From: CAZAGO01 sp964485045
Lineage (GTDB): Archaea > Nanobdellota > Nanobdellia > Pacearchaeales > GW2011-AR1
Assembly: GCA_964485045.1 (NCBI GenBank)
Contig: CAZAGO010000010.1
Span: 1 to 25,096 of the forward strand
Direction: 5' to 3'
DNA: 25,096 bases
Shown: positions 8,801 through 16,994 of the stretch, piece by piece
Position numbering within the stretch: the first letter of the stretch is position 1
Layout of the letters: the number at the start of each line of letters is the position of its first letter
Notes under the pieces: generated by a model
Databases searched by the model: none
The model's input: only the letters and a program-made list of their open reading frames with translations
Told to the model about the DNA's origin: nothing
Program-made: the position numbers and the translations under genes

Positions 8801-9086
8801 AGGTGCATTAAGACTTGGAGAGATGGAACAACAAGCTCTAGTAGCACATGGAGCTTCTCTTTTACTTAAAGAAAGATATGATTCAGATAAGGTAGTTCTT
8901 CCAATATGCACAAAATGTGGCGCAATTGCAATAGAAGACACAATAAGAAATAAAACATCATGCCCTCTCTGTAACAGCGAGGAAGTTGAACCTATAGAGG
9001 TTTCCTATGCTTTCAAATTATTATTAGAAGAGCTTCAGGGATTACATATCCATACTAGCTTTTCATTGAGAAATAAATATGAATAA
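5829..9086 (+). CDS. rpoB: DNA-directed RNA polymerase subunit B (B'' and B' in one chain)
   Basis: A 1085-residue second-largest polymerase subunit. The start is ATG 5829, directly after rpoH; the reading frame is open further upstream inside rpoH but that part has no family similarity. Landmarks in order are CPIETPEGTEIGL (fork region), NHDQSSRLNRGSK, LGDKFATSHGQKG (catalytic lysines), NPHGLPSRMT, RQPVEGRSRGGALRLGEME, and a C-terminal zinc ribbon CTKCG...CPLC. It is unsplit, unlike the B''/B' pair of methanogens and haloarchaea. It is followed 15 nt later by rpoA. Confidence 0.97.
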   Translation: MKKDQHLIIKKYLKENSLVESNITSYNNFIEKRMQEIVDEISETIEKDDFEINLGKVSVGRPVVIEADGSSSLLMPSEARLRNLTYAAPIHLEITVKKDGQVDSETVEIGKIPVMVKSEVCNTHGMSREELIKNYHDPLDPGGYFIIKGNERVMTLAEDLAENQPFIETNIKDELVLRLFSLRGTYRIPTKISENKQGIIELSFSRFKSLPLIIVLKALGLTKEADIAKYIGKETDSIIVNLYEFVDIATKEDAMIYIAEKTNLQGTRKEVLERVKQRMDSYLFPHIGQKKEDRIKKAITLCKFVKQLLLAKENSDLRTDKDHYANKRVRLSGDLLASLFRVNLRILIRDIHYSLQKSSKRKKFFSIKIIAKSTLFSHRIESAIATGSWTGERSGVTQNMDKTNYLATISQLQRVASMLASEQENFMARTLHPTHYGRFCPIETPEGTEIGLRKNLAILSKISTRIEMDEEKFIKTLEAEGSFDKEGIDGREIFLNGKFIGSTKEPELFVYKMKEERRRGILPLQMNVRNDNSAKLVSISTETGRVLRPLIIVDNGSPRLKDEHLVQIEQGVMKWEDLIKQGIIEYLDAAEEENALVALIKEEITEKHTHLEIDTIDLFGIITSLVPYGNHDQSSRLNRGSKTQKQALGIYAANYLCRLDTDVSILQYPQKPIVRSFVYDTLNTYPAGQNLIVAVMTYEGYNMEDSLVLNKGSVDRGIGRSFYFRPYSSVEINYAGGLKDEICVPDKDVSGYRLESSYKSLEEDGVTYPEAEISEGEVIIGKLSPPKFLSEAREISIRTKKESSVTMRQEEKGIVDAVFITEDDEGNKVVQVKTRDQRIPELGDKFATSHGQKGVIGMIAPEEDIPFTSRGVKPDVMFNPHGLPSRMTVGYLMELLAGKVGCLKGEVVEGTSFSGESKKELEEQLKELGFRYDGKEVMYSGITGKKIHSKIFIGNLYYLKLKYMVGNKLHGRASGKVALLTRQPVEGRSRGGALRLGEMEQQALVAHGASLLLKERYDSDKVVLPICTKCGAIAIEDTIRNKTSCPLCNSEEVEPIEVSYAFKLLLEELQGLHIHTSFSLRNKYE

Positions 9087-9101
9087 AAATATTAAATAAA
9101 A

Positions 9102-12100
9102 ATGAAAAAACCTATAAGAAAAAAAGTTGAAGGACTTAAGTTTTCGTTACTTGGACCTGAACAAATTAAAAAAATATCTACAGCAAAAATAGTAACTCCT
9201 GAATTGTGTAACATAGATGGATATCCTGTTGACGGAGGATTAATGGATTTAAGACTTGGTGCTGTTGACCCTGGTGTTAGATGTAGAACTTGTGGTGGAA
9301 GATTAAAAGAATGCTTAGGACACCCTGGAAGTATAGATTTAGCAAGACCAGTAGTTCATCTAAAATATGTTCCACTTATAGAAATAGGATTAAGATGTTT
9401 CTGTCATGAATGTGGAAAACTTCTTCTTGCAGAAAAAGAGATGGAAAAATATACTCCAAGTCAAAGAGTTAAAAAAGCAAGAGATTCAAAAAAATGTCCT
9501 CACTGCGGAACTCTTCATGAAAAAATAAAACTTGAAAAACCAACTATGTTTTACATAGGAAGAACAAGAATTTTCCCTACAGAAGTTAGAGAAAAATTAA
9601 TTTCTATAAAAGATGAAGAGCTTAGCAAAGTTGGAATAAATCCTAAAACTTGTAGACCTGAATGGGCAATACTAACTTCTTTACTAGTCCCTCCAGTAAC
9701 AATAAGACCAAGCATAATTCTTGAATCTGGAGAAAGAAGTGAAGATGATTTAACTCACAAACTTTCCGATATAATAAGAGCAAATCAGAGACTATGGGAA
9801 AATCTTAACGCAGGAGCGCCTGAAGTTATAATTGAAGATTTATGGGATTTACTTCAATTCCATGTAACAACTTTTTTTGATAATACTGTAGCAAGAATTC
9901 CTCCTGCAAGGCATAGAAGTGGACAGCCTTTAAAGACAATAACAGAAAGAATAAAAGGAAAAGAAGGAAGAATAAGAAAAAATCTTGCAGGAAAAAGAGT
10001 TAATTATTCCGGAAGAACCGTTATTTCTCCAGATACTTCTATAGAAATAAATGAAGTTGGAATACCTTATGAAATTGCAAAAGTCGTAACTGTTGCAGAG
10101 GCTGTTACAGATTTAAATATTGAAAGAACAAAAAATTTAGTAAGACAAGGAGAGAAATATCCTGGAGCTAATTATATAATAAGAACTGATGGAAAAAGAA
10201 AAAAGATAACTGAAGATTTGAAAGAAGAAATAATCAATGAGCTTCAACCTGGATATGTTGTTGAAAGACATTTACAAGACGGAGATGTGGTTCTTTTTAA
10301 CAGACACCCAAGTCTTCATAAAGGAAGTCTTATGGCCCATTATGTAAGAGTTCTGCCTGGAAGAACATTTAGACTTCATCCAGCAACTGCAGCTCCATAT
10401 AATGCAGATTTTGATGGAGATGAAATGAATATACACTCACCTCAAACTGAAGAAGCAAGAGCTGAAGCAAAAATTCTTTTAGATGTAAGAGAAAACTTAA
10501 TTTCTTCTAAAAATAATACAAATTTTGTCGGATGTGTAAAAGATGCTATAACTGGAAATTATATTCTTGGAAAAGAAGAATCAATTCCAAGAGAAACTGC
10601 AAATCAGCTTCTTTATAAATCAAATATAAATGAAGAAGTTTTAAAAAGCAGTATATCTGGAAAAGAACTCTTCTCTAAAATTCTTCCTGAAATGGATTTT
10701 TCAAATGATTCAATAACTATAAAGAAAGGAAAAGTTATCGATGGAAAAATAGATAAAACTGTTTTTGGAAATGAAGCTGGAGAATTAATAAAGGCAATTG
10801 ATGGAAAATTCGGAAGAAGCCAAGCATTTGAATCAATAAGAAAAGCGTTTAATCTTGGAACAAATTATCTTTCTGAAAGAGGAATTACAATTTCTTTAGA
10901 AGATTTAGATTTGAGTAAAGAAATAATAGAAAAAACAGATGAAATCGTTAGAAAGGGTGAAGAAAAAACTAAAGAAGTTATAAGCTCTTATGAAGATGGA
11001 ACTATGGATGTAATTCCTGGAAAAACAAGAGAACAATCCAGAGAAATAAAAATTCTTCAAGTATTAAATGAAATAAGAACAAAAATAGGAGCAGTAGTAA
11101 AAAAAGAATTCCCAGAAACAAACACTGTCAACGACATGATTCAATCTGGTGGTGGAGGAAATATCTTAAATATTACTCAAATGGCAAGTTGTGTTGGGCA
11201 GCAAGCACTTGGAAATAGAAGAATTGATTTTGGATATACTGGAAGAACTCTTTCTTTCTTTGAAAAGAAAGATTTATCTCCTAGAGCAAAAGGTTTCATT
11301 AACAGTCCATTCATAAAAGGGTTAAGACCTGACGAATTTTTCTTTGGAGCAATGACTGGAAGAGATTCACTTATGGATACTGCATTAAGAACCCCTAAGT
11401 CTGGATACCTTTATAGAAGACTTGCAAATGCTCTTCAAGATTTAAGAGTTGAATACGACGGAACAGTAAGAGATGGAGGAAACAGAATTATTCAATTCCA
11501 GTTTGGAGAAGATGGCGTAGACGTTTCAAAAGCACACACGGGTGGAAAAATAGAACCAGGAGAAGCTATTGGAATTATTACTGCACAATCTTTTGGAGAA
11601 TCTTCTACTCAAATGATATTAAGAACATTCCATATGGCAGGAGTTGCAGAGATGCAGATGACTACAGGTCTTCCAAGATTAATAGAAATTTTTGATGCGA
11701 GAAAAAAACCTTCTTCTCCTTTTATGGAAATATATTTGAAAAAAGAATATAATGAAGAAGAACAGGCAAAATCTCTTGCTGAAAAAATAAAAGAAGTCAC
11801 ACTTAGAGAAATTGCTTCTGAAATAAATCTTAACTTTAGTGAGAAAAAAATAGAAGTAAAAATAGATAAAAAAGGATTGAAACAAACGCATGTTGGAATA
11901 AAAAGAATAGTCGAAAAGCTTACAGAAGTAGGATTTAAACTAAAAGAAAAAGAAGATTCTATTATTGTTAGTGCACAAGATGTTTCAGGTTTCAAAGAAA
12001 TGTATAAGATGAAAGAAAAACTGAAAGCAACTCCTATTTCAGGAATAAAAGGATTATCACAAGTTATGATTTCTAAAAGAGAAAAAGATTTTGTAATAAT

Positions 12101-12596
12101 TACTCTTGGAACGAACCTTGAAGAGATTATGAAATTAAAAGAAGTTAATACTGAAAGAACAATTTCAAATGATTTGTATGAAGTTACAGAAGTTTTAGGG
12201 ATAGAAGCAGGAAGAAGATTAATTATAGAAGAGATTCATAAAACATTGAAAGCTCAAGGACTTGATATTGATATGAGGCATTTAAGATTAATTGCCGACG
12301 CTATGACAAACACAGGAGAAATTAAAGGAGTTACAAGGATGGGTATTATTGCTCAAAAAGCTTCAGTTCTTGCAAGAGCAACATTTGAAACTCCTATAAA
12401 ACAGTTTGTAAATGCAACAATTAAAGGAAGCGAGGACAAACTTGTAAGTGTTATAGAAAATGTAATACTTAATCAACCAGTTCCTATAGGAACAGGATTG
12501 CCAGGATTATTCATTAAAGTTGTTGGACCTTTGACAAAAAAAGATTCTGAAAAGAAAAAAGCAAAAACAGAAGTGGTGGATTCAGTAAACAAATAG
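9102..12596 (+). CDS. rpoA: DNA-directed RNA polymerase subunit A, A' and A'' fused
   Basis: A 1164-residue largest polymerase subunit in a single chain. The N-terminal clamp zinc site has Cys61, Cys64, Cys71 and His74, with a second site CHECG...CPHCG. The catalytic loop NADFDGDEMN carries Asp436, Asp438 and Asp440. The A' part ends around residue 810 with the trigger-loop-side sequence (RRLANALQDLRVEYDGTVRD). The A'' part continues without a break at GKIEPGEAIGIITAQSFGE (from residue 815) through the bridge-proximal RTFHMAG to the C-terminus. In most archaea A' and A'' are separate genes; an unsplit gene is known to me from Thaumarchaeota and relatives. No stop, intein or inserted linker is seen at the junction. 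The total is shorter than A' plus A'' usually are. Confidence 0.96.
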   Translation: MKKPIRKKVEGLKFSLLGPEQIKKISTAKIVTPELCNIDGYPVDGGLMDLRLGAVDPGVRCRTCGGRLKECLGHPGSIDLARPVVHLKYVPLIEIGLRCFCHECGKLLLAEKEMEKYTPSQRVKKARDSKKCPHCGTLHEKIKLEKPTMFYIGRTRIFPTEVREKLISIKDEELSKVGINPKTCRPEWAILTSLLVPPVTIRPSIILESGERSEDDLTHKLSDIIRANQRLWENLNAGAPEVIIEDLWDLLQFHVTTFFDNTVARIPPARHRSGQPLKTITERIKGKEGRIRKNLAGKRVNYSGRTVISPDTSIEINEVGIPYEIAKVVTVAEAVTDLNIERTKNLVRQGEKYPGANYIIRTDGKRKKITEDLKEEIINELQPGYVVERHLQDGDVVLFNRHPSLHKGSLMAHYVRVLPGRTFRLHPATAAPYNADFDGDEMNIHSPQTEEARAEAKILLDVRENLISSKNNTNFVGCVKDAITGNYILGKEESIPRETANQLLYKSNINEEVLKSSISGKELFSKILPEMDFSNDSITIKKGKVIDGKIDKTVFGNEAGELIKAIDGKFGRSQAFESIRKAFNLGTNYLSERGITISLEDLDLSKEIIEKTDEIVRKGEEKTKEVISSYEDGTMDVIPGKTREQSREIKILQVLNEIRTKIGAVVKKEFPETNTVNDMIQSGGGGNILNITQMASCVGQQALGNRRIDFGYTGRTLSFFEKKDLSPRAKGFINSPFIKGLRPDEFFFGAMTGRDSLMDTALRTPKSGYLYRRLANALQDLRVEYDGTVRDGGNRIIQFQFGEDGVDVSKAHTGGKIEPGEAIGIITAQSFGESSTQMILRTFHMAGVAEMQMTTGLPRLIEIFDARKKPSSPFMEIYLKKEYNEEEQAKSLAEKIKEVTLREIASEINLNFSEKKIEVKIDKKGLKQTHVGIKRIVEKLTEVGFKLKEKEDSIIVSAQDVSGFKEMYKMKEKLKATPISGIKGLSQVMISKREKDFVIITLGTNLEEIMKLKEVNTERTISNDLYEVTEVLGIEAGRRLIIEEIHKTLKAQGLDIDMRHLRLIADAMTNTGEIKGVTRMGIIAQKASVLARATFETPIKQFVNATIKGSEDKLVSVIENVILNQPVPIGTGLPGLFIKVVGPLTKKDSEKKKAKTEVVDSVNK

Positions 12597-12597
12597 G

Positions 12598-12605
12598 TTT
12601 ATAAA
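12598..12605 (+). promoter_or_regulatory. TATA box for the nusA-like gene
   Basis: TTTATAAA begins 1 nt after the rpoA stop and 32 nt before the nusA-like ATG, so this gene probably has its own near-leaderless promoter besides any read-through from rpoA. Confidence 0.6.
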
Positions 12606-12629
12606 AAAGGTGTTTCTAAAAATTATAAG

Positions 12630-13046
12630 ATGAATAATGTTCTTGATATGCAGGATTTAAGATATTTAAATTTGTTCAACAAAGTTACTAGAATAAACAC
12701 ACGTTTTTGTTTTGATTATAACAATACTGTGATTTTTTTTGTTCCAAAAAACACAATAAGAAAAGCTCTTGGAGAAAATAAAAAAAATATTTCTTATATT
12801 GGAAATGTTCTTAAAAAGAGGATAAAGGTGCTTCCAATTCCTAGAGGAATAGAAGATGCAAAAGGATTCATTGAATTGCTTGTGAACCCTGTGCAATTTA
12901 AAGGTTTAGAAATAAATGAAAATGAAATAATTGTCACAGCAGGTATGCAAAGCAAAGCTGCACTCATAGGACGAAATAAGAAAAGACTTGCAGAAATGCA
13001 AAAAATAATTAGAAGTTTTTTTGGAAAAGATTTTAAAATTGCATAG
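12630..13046 (+). CDS. nusA: NusA-like KH-domain transcription factor
   Basis: A 138-residue protein matching the short archaeal NusA-like family, which keeps the two KH domains of bacterial NusA and lacks its N-terminal and S1 domains. The second KH domain is clearest near the C-terminus (IIVTAGMQSKAALIGRNKKRLAEM, with a GRNKK loop in the GXXG position). Its place between rpoA and rpsL is the standard archaeal order, except that the L30e gene normally found before it is absent. Met7 is an alternative start, but the TATA box 32 nt upstream favours ATG 12630. RNA binding in elongation or termination is the expected role. Confidence 0.85.
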   Translation: MNNVLDMQDLRYLNLFNKVTRINTRFCFDYNNTVIFFVPKNTIRKALGENKKNISYIGNVLKKRIKVLPIPRGIEDAKGFIELLVNPVQFKGLEINENEIIVTAGMQSKAALIGRNKKRLAEMQKIIRSFFGKDFKIA

Positions 13047-13076
13047 AATAAAAAATCTTTTTCTATTCAAGAAAGC

Positions 13077-13207
13077 TTTATAAAGTAAAATTATCAAGAG
13101 TAAATATTACCTAAAACGTTGTTTTCGTATAACTTCATAGGAAACGATTAAAAAATTGTTTTTCCTGCTTTGAAGAAAATAGAAGAAAACTAAATGGTTA
13201 TTTTCAA
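13077..13207 (+). promoter_or_regulatory. rpsL promoter and structured 5' leader
   Basis: TTTATAAA (13077-13084) predicts a start near 13106, leaving a leader of about 100 nt, unusually long for this window. Two hairpins lie in it: AAAAC-gtt-GTTTT at 13113-13125, and GGAAACGATT-aaaa-AATTGttTTTCC at 13140-13165 (10 bp with a two-base bulge and one wobble). A leader structure before a ribosomal protein operon may serve autoregulation; that is inference. Confidence 0.5.
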
Positions 13208-13630
13208 ATGGGATTAAAAAACGCAAACAAAAAAATAAAAGAAAGAAAGAAGTTCCGATGGAAAGATAGGAAATACAAGGTGAAAACATTGAACTTGTAC
13301 GCAAAATCTGATCCTCTTGAAGGAGCAAATCAAGCAAAAGGAATTGTTCTTCAAAAAGTTCAGAAAGAAGCAAAACAGCCAAACTCAGCTATGAGAAAGT
13401 GTTGTAAAGTTCAGCTTACAAAAAATGGAAAACCTGTAACTGCGTTCATTCCAGGAAACCTTGCTCAAAAATTCATCGATGAACATGATGAAGTAATAAT
13501 AGAAAGAATTGGTGGAAAACAAGGACGTTCAAAAGGAGATATCCCAGGAGTTAGATTTCAAGTAATAAAAGTAAATGACCAACCTCTTCATAGATTATGG
13601 AAAGGGCAAATAGAAAAAGGTAGAAGATGA
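13208..13630 (+). CDS. rpsL: 30S ribosomal protein S12
   Basis: A 140-residue archaeal-type S12 (eukaryotic uS12/S23). The decoding-centre segment KQPNSAMRKCCKVQL is present, as are FIDEHDEVIIERIGGKQGRSKGDIPGVRFQVIKV and a basic tail. Length is normal. It starts the S12-S7 transcription unit after a ~100-nt leader and overlaps the next gene by 4 nt (ATGA), which points to translational coupling. Confidence 0.96.
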   Translation: MGLKNANKKIKERKKFRWKDRKYKVKTLNLYAKSDPLEGANQAKGIVLQKVQKEAKQPNSAMRKCCKVQLTKNGKPVTAFIPGNLAQKFIDEHDEVIIERIGGKQGRSKGDIPGVRFQVIKVNDQPLHRLWKGQIEKGRR

Positions 13631-13947
13631 CTATAGAAAAAAAAGTAGAACAAGAAAAAGAATATTTTCAAGAATTAGTTGGAAAAACAATCCTTGCTAA
13701 AATTGGAAATTCTAAAAAAAGTAAACCAATAGTTGGAGAAGTTGTTCAAGGAAAAATAAAAGTTTATTATGTATGTGATGAATCAATGAATTGCAGAGGA
13801 AGAAGACAGAGAAAAGAAATAAAGCTCAGAAATGGAGAAGAAATATATTTTATATTAAGAGATAAATCAAAAAGAATAAATTCTTTTTATAAATTATATC
13901 CTAATAACTCTTTCAATTTATTAGAAATAGGGTGTGGTGCTTACTAA
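13627..13947 (+). CDS. Unrecognised basic protein between S12 and S7
   Basis: A 106-residue lysine/arginine-rich protein that I do not recognise. It overlaps rpsL by ATGA and ends 1 nt before the rpsG ATG, so it is tightly coupled within a ribosomal protein operon that is normally S12 directly followed by S7. Residues 17-50 look like a beta-rich core (LVGKTILAKIG, IVGEVVQGKIKVYYVC). Cys50 and Cys56 flank a short loop before a basic patch (RGRRQRK, 57-63), and another strand pair follows. There is no membrane segment or signal peptide, and codon use resembles the neighbours. A ribosome- or RNA-associated role is suggested by position and charge only. Confidence 0.75.
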   Translation: MTIEKKVEQEKEYFQELVGKTILAKIGNSKKSKPIVGEVVQGKIKVYYVCDESMNCRGRRQRKEIKLRNGEEIYFILRDKSKRINSFYKLYPNNSFNLLEIGCGAY

Positions 13948-13948
13948 A

Positions 13949-14587
13949 ATGGAACAAGAAGAGAATAAAATAGAAATAGAAAAACCAATTACTCATGATT
14001 TCAAAGTTTTTGATTTATACGATTTGAGTGAAATAAAAATATCTGATCCTGGATTAAGAAACGTAATAAATTTATCTCCTAAATTAAGTCTTAAAACTCA
14101 AGGGAGAGCTGTTTCAAAACTTGGACAAACAAAAATAAATATAATTGAGAGATTAATTAATAGATTATCCGTTTCAGGACATAGAGGTAAAAAGCATAAA
14201 ATAGAACTTGGTACATCTTCTGGAAAGTTTTCAAGAAATACAAATATCGTTTTAGAGTCTTTTAAAATGATTGAGAAAAAAACTGGAAAAAATCCTGTAG
14301 AAGTTTTAATAAAAGCAATAGAAAAATCTGCTCCAAGAGATGAAATAACTGTAATAGAATATGGAGGAGCTAGATATCCTCAAGCAGTTGATGTTTCTCC
14401 TTTAAGAAGAGTCAATCTTGCATTAAGATTTATAATCCAAGGAGCATCTGATAAAGCATTTAACAAAAAAAAGACAATTGCTCAAGCACTAGCAGATGAA
14501 ATAATTCTTGCGTATGAAGAGAATGGTGAAAGCTTTGCAATGAAAAAGAAAAAAGAATCCGAAGCTCAAGCAGATTCTTCAAGATAA
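13949..14587 (+). CDS. rpsG: 30S ribosomal protein S7
   Basis: A 212-residue archaeal S7 (uS7). Diagnostic segments are SDPGLRNVINLSP near the N-terminus, NPVEVLIKAIEKSAPRDEITVIEYGGARYPQAVDVSPLRRVNLALRFI in the core, and IAQALADEIILAY. The start is ATG 13949, 1 nt after the previous stop; in-frame GTG codons at 13934 and 13937 overlap the upstream gene and are less likely. It ends the operon, and a 160-bp AT-rich spacer follows. Confidence 0.95.
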   Translation: MEQEENKIEIEKPITHDFKVFDLYDLSEIKISDPGLRNVINLSPKLSLKTQGRAVSKLGQTKINIIERLINRLSVSGHRGKKHKIELGTSSGKFSRNTNIVLESFKMIEKKTGKNPVEVLIKAIEKSAPRDEITVIEYGGARYPQAVDVSPLRRVNLALRFIIQGASDKAFNKKKTIAQALADEIILAYEENGESFAMKKKKESEAQADSSR

Positions 14588-14718
14588 AAATTTCTAAAAA
14601 AATTAAAAAAATTATTTTAAAAAAATAAATTTTTTCTTTTAATTAAAATCTATTAAAGAATTATATTCGGGATAAAAAAATATTATAATATATTGAGGAA
14701 ATATTTTTCACCAACAAA

Positions 14719-14726
14719 TTTATAAA
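14719..14726 (+). promoter_or_regulatory. TATA box for EF-2
   Basis: TTTATAAA begins 29 nt before the EF-2 ATG, implying a leaderless transcript. The preceding spacer (14588-14718) is nearly pure A/T with T tracts that could end the S7 transcript; I see nothing else in it. Confidence 0.75.
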
Positions 14727-14747
14727 GCATTTTTGAGATAAACGATA

Positions 14748-16937
14748 ATGGCTAAAGAATCGAGTATAGATAAAATTAAACGAATGATTTCCAAACAGGA
14801 AAATATTAGAAATATTGCTACAAGTGCGCACATTCACCACGGAAAAACTGCTTTTACAGATAATCTTTTAGCTGCTGCTGGACTTATGTCTGAAAAAAAT
14901 GCTGGAGATTTAGAGGCTGGAATGGCAACATGGCAACATTCAGATGAACAAGAGAGATTAATGACAGTTGATTCTGCAAACGTTTCAATGGCTCATGAAT
15001 ACCAAGGACAAGAATATCTTATTAATTTAATTGATACTCCAGGACACGTTGATTTTGGAGGAAATGTTACGAGAGCTATGAGAGCTATAGATGGAACATT
15101 TGTTCTCGTATGTGCTGTAGAAGGAATAATGCCTCAGACTGAGACTGTATTAAGACAAGCACTTAAAGAAAGAGTAAAACCAGTTCTTTTTATAAATAAA
15201 GTCGATAGATTAATCAAAGAATTACAGTTAGAACCTGATGCTATGCAAAAAAGATTTGCTAAGATAATCCAAGAATTCAATTTATTAATAGAGCAAATTG
15301 CCGAGCCAGAATTAAAAGAAAGATGGAAAGTTGATGTAAATGAAGGAAGTGTCGCTTTTGGTTCAGCTGCAGAAAATTGGGCATTATCTGTTCCTTTCAT
15401 GAAGAAAAAAGGCGTTAGTTTCAAAGATATATATTCGTTATATAATGGAATGGAAGAAGCAGAAAAAACAAAATGGATATGGAAAAACGCTCCCTTGCAC
15501 GAAGTAATTTTAGACATTGCAGTAAAGCATCTTCCAAATCCTCTTGAAGCACAGAAGTATAGAATTCCAAAAATATGGCATGGAGATTCTGAAAGTGAAT
15601 TCGGAAAATCTTTAGTTGAGTGCAATAAAAATGGAGAAGTTGCTTTTGTAGTTACAAGAATTATTATTGATCCTCGTTCTGGAAAAGAAATATGTGCTGG
15701 AAGATTATATTCTGGAACAATAAAAAATGGAGCAGAAGTTTGGTGTAATCTTGCAAAAAAGAAAGGAAGAATACAACAAGTTTTAGTATATAATGGAATA
15801 AAACCAGAACAGTTAGAAGAAGTTCCTTCAGGAAATGTTCTTGCTATAAGTGGATTGAATATAGACGTTGGAGAAACAATCACTTTAGTTGAACAAACAC
15901 CATTTGAAGAGATTAAACATTTATTCGAACCAGTAATTACTAAATCTATAGATATTGTAAAAACTGCTGATTTACCAAAACTTATTGAAATTCTTAGAAA
16001 AGTTGCAAAAGAAGACCCATCTGTAAAAGTTACAATAAACGAACAAACAGGAGAAAATTTACTCTCTGGAATGGGAGAACTTCATTTAGAAATAATTGAA
16101 AATAGAATAAAAACAGAGAAAGGACTTGAAGTAAAAACTTCTTCTCCGATAGTTGTTTATAGAGAAACTGTTACGTCTAGCTCAACTGCTGTAGAGGGAA
16201 GAAGCCCTAATAAACACAATAGTTTTTTTATAAGAGTTGAGCCTTTGGAGAAAGAAATATATGAAGCAATAAAAAGTGGAGAACTTCCAGAAGGCAGAAT
16301 GAAAAAGAAAAATGAAGCTGTCACAAATGTCCTTTCAAAAAAAGGATGGAGTGGAGAAGCAATAAGACAGGTAAGAGATATTTACAAAGGAAATATGCTT
16401 TTAGATGAAACAAAAGGAGAAGTTCATCTTGGAGAAGTAATCGAAATGATTATGGACGCATTTGAAATGGTCATTGATGCTGGACCCCTCGCTCGTGAGC
16501 CATGCATGAAAATTGCAATTTATTTAGAAGACATAAAACTTCATGAAGATGCAATTCATCGAGGACCAGCACAAGTTTATCCAGCAGTTAGAGAAGGAAT
16601 TACAGATTCTATGAAAAAATCTGGACCAGCTTTATTTGAACCTTTACAAATTCATGTTATTGAAGTTCCTGAAGCTTTCCTAGGAACAATTACAAAATTA
16701 ATTGGAGGTAAAAGAGGACAATTATTAGATGTAAAACAGGAAGGAGGAATGATTTATATTAAAGCTAAAATTCCCGTCGCTGAGATGATTGGATGGAGTA
16801 ATGATTTAAGAAGTGCAACTGAAGGAAGAGGCAGTTCTTCTCTGCTTGAGCAAGAGTTTGATAGAGTTCCTATGAGCCTTCAAGCAGATATTATAAGAAG
16901 AATAAGAGATAGAAAGGGTCTCGCAGAGAACCAGTAA
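14748..16937 (+). CDS. fusA: Translation elongation factor 2
   Basis: A 729-residue archaeal EF-2, the GTPase that drives ribosomal translocation. The P-loop is AHIHHGKT (residues 27-34), with His30 where Asp is common. G3 is DTPGH and G4 is NKVD. The switch region reads RLMTVDSANVSM where RGIT... is more usual. Domain IV contains LHEDAIHRGPAQVYPA with His604 at the position modified to diphthamide. The C-terminus RDRKGLAENQ follows the usual RIRxRKGL ending. Its leaderless promoter is directly upstream. Just downstream, the last seven codons plus stop recur with only synonymous changes. Confidence 0.96.
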   Translation: MAKESSIDKIKRMISKQENIRNIATSAHIHHGKTAFTDNLLAAAGLMSEKNAGDLEAGMATWQHSDEQERLMTVDSANVSMAHEYQGQEYLINLIDTPGHVDFGGNVTRAMRAIDGTFVLVCAVEGIMPQTETVLRQALKERVKPVLFINKVDRLIKELQLEPDAMQKRFAKIIQEFNLLIEQIAEPELKERWKVDVNEGSVAFGSAAENWALSVPFMKKKGVSFKDIYSLYNGMEEAEKTKWIWKNAPLHEVILDIAVKHLPNPLEAQKYRIPKIWHGDSESEFGKSLVECNKNGEVAFVVTRIIIDPRSGKEICAGRLYSGTIKNGAEVWCNLAKKKGRIQQVLVYNGIKPEQLEEVPSGNVLAISGLNIDVGETITLVEQTPFEEIKHLFEPVITKSIDIVKTADLPKLIEILRKVAKEDPSVKVTINEQTGENLLSGMGELHLEIIENRIKTEKGLEVKTSSPIVVYRETVTSSSTAVEGRSPNKHNSFFIRVEPLEKEIYEAIKSGELPEGRMKKKNEAVTNVLSKKGWSGEAIRQVRDIYKGNMLLDETKGEVHLGEVIEMIMDAFEMVIDAGPLAREPCMKIAIYLEDIKLHEDAIHRGPAQVYPAVREGITDSMKKSGPALFEPLQIHVIEVPEAFLGTITKLIGGKRGQLLDVKQEGGMIYIKAKIPVAEMIGWSNDLRSATEGRGSSSLLEQEFDRVPMSLQADIIRRIRDRKGLAENQ

Positions 16938-16961
16938 AAGCTAGACCCTGCGATAGCCTAA

Positions 16962-16994
16962 AGTCAATCGAAAGGACTTGCGGAAAACCAGTAA
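16962..16994 (+). pseudogene. Remnant of a second EF-2 3' end
   Basis: In the frame of EF-2 and exactly 57 nt after its stop, codons 16971-16994 encode KGLAENQ-stop, identical to the EF-2 C-terminus. Five of the seven sense codons differ (aag/aaa, ggt/gga, ctc/ctt, gca/gcg, gag/gaa), all at third positions. The three codons before these (Ser-Gln-Ser) and the rest of the spacer do not match EF-2. Purely synonymous divergence means the copy came from a functional, diverged EF-2 gene. It probably marks a past allele replacement or truncated tandem copy. Confidence 0.6.

Noticed and set aside
15134..15883. 249-codon open frame on the minus strand inside EF-2
   Set aside because: It is antisense to a highly conserved part of EF-2, rich in Ser/Phe/Ile as expected for the reverse of AT-rich coding sequence, with no promoter.
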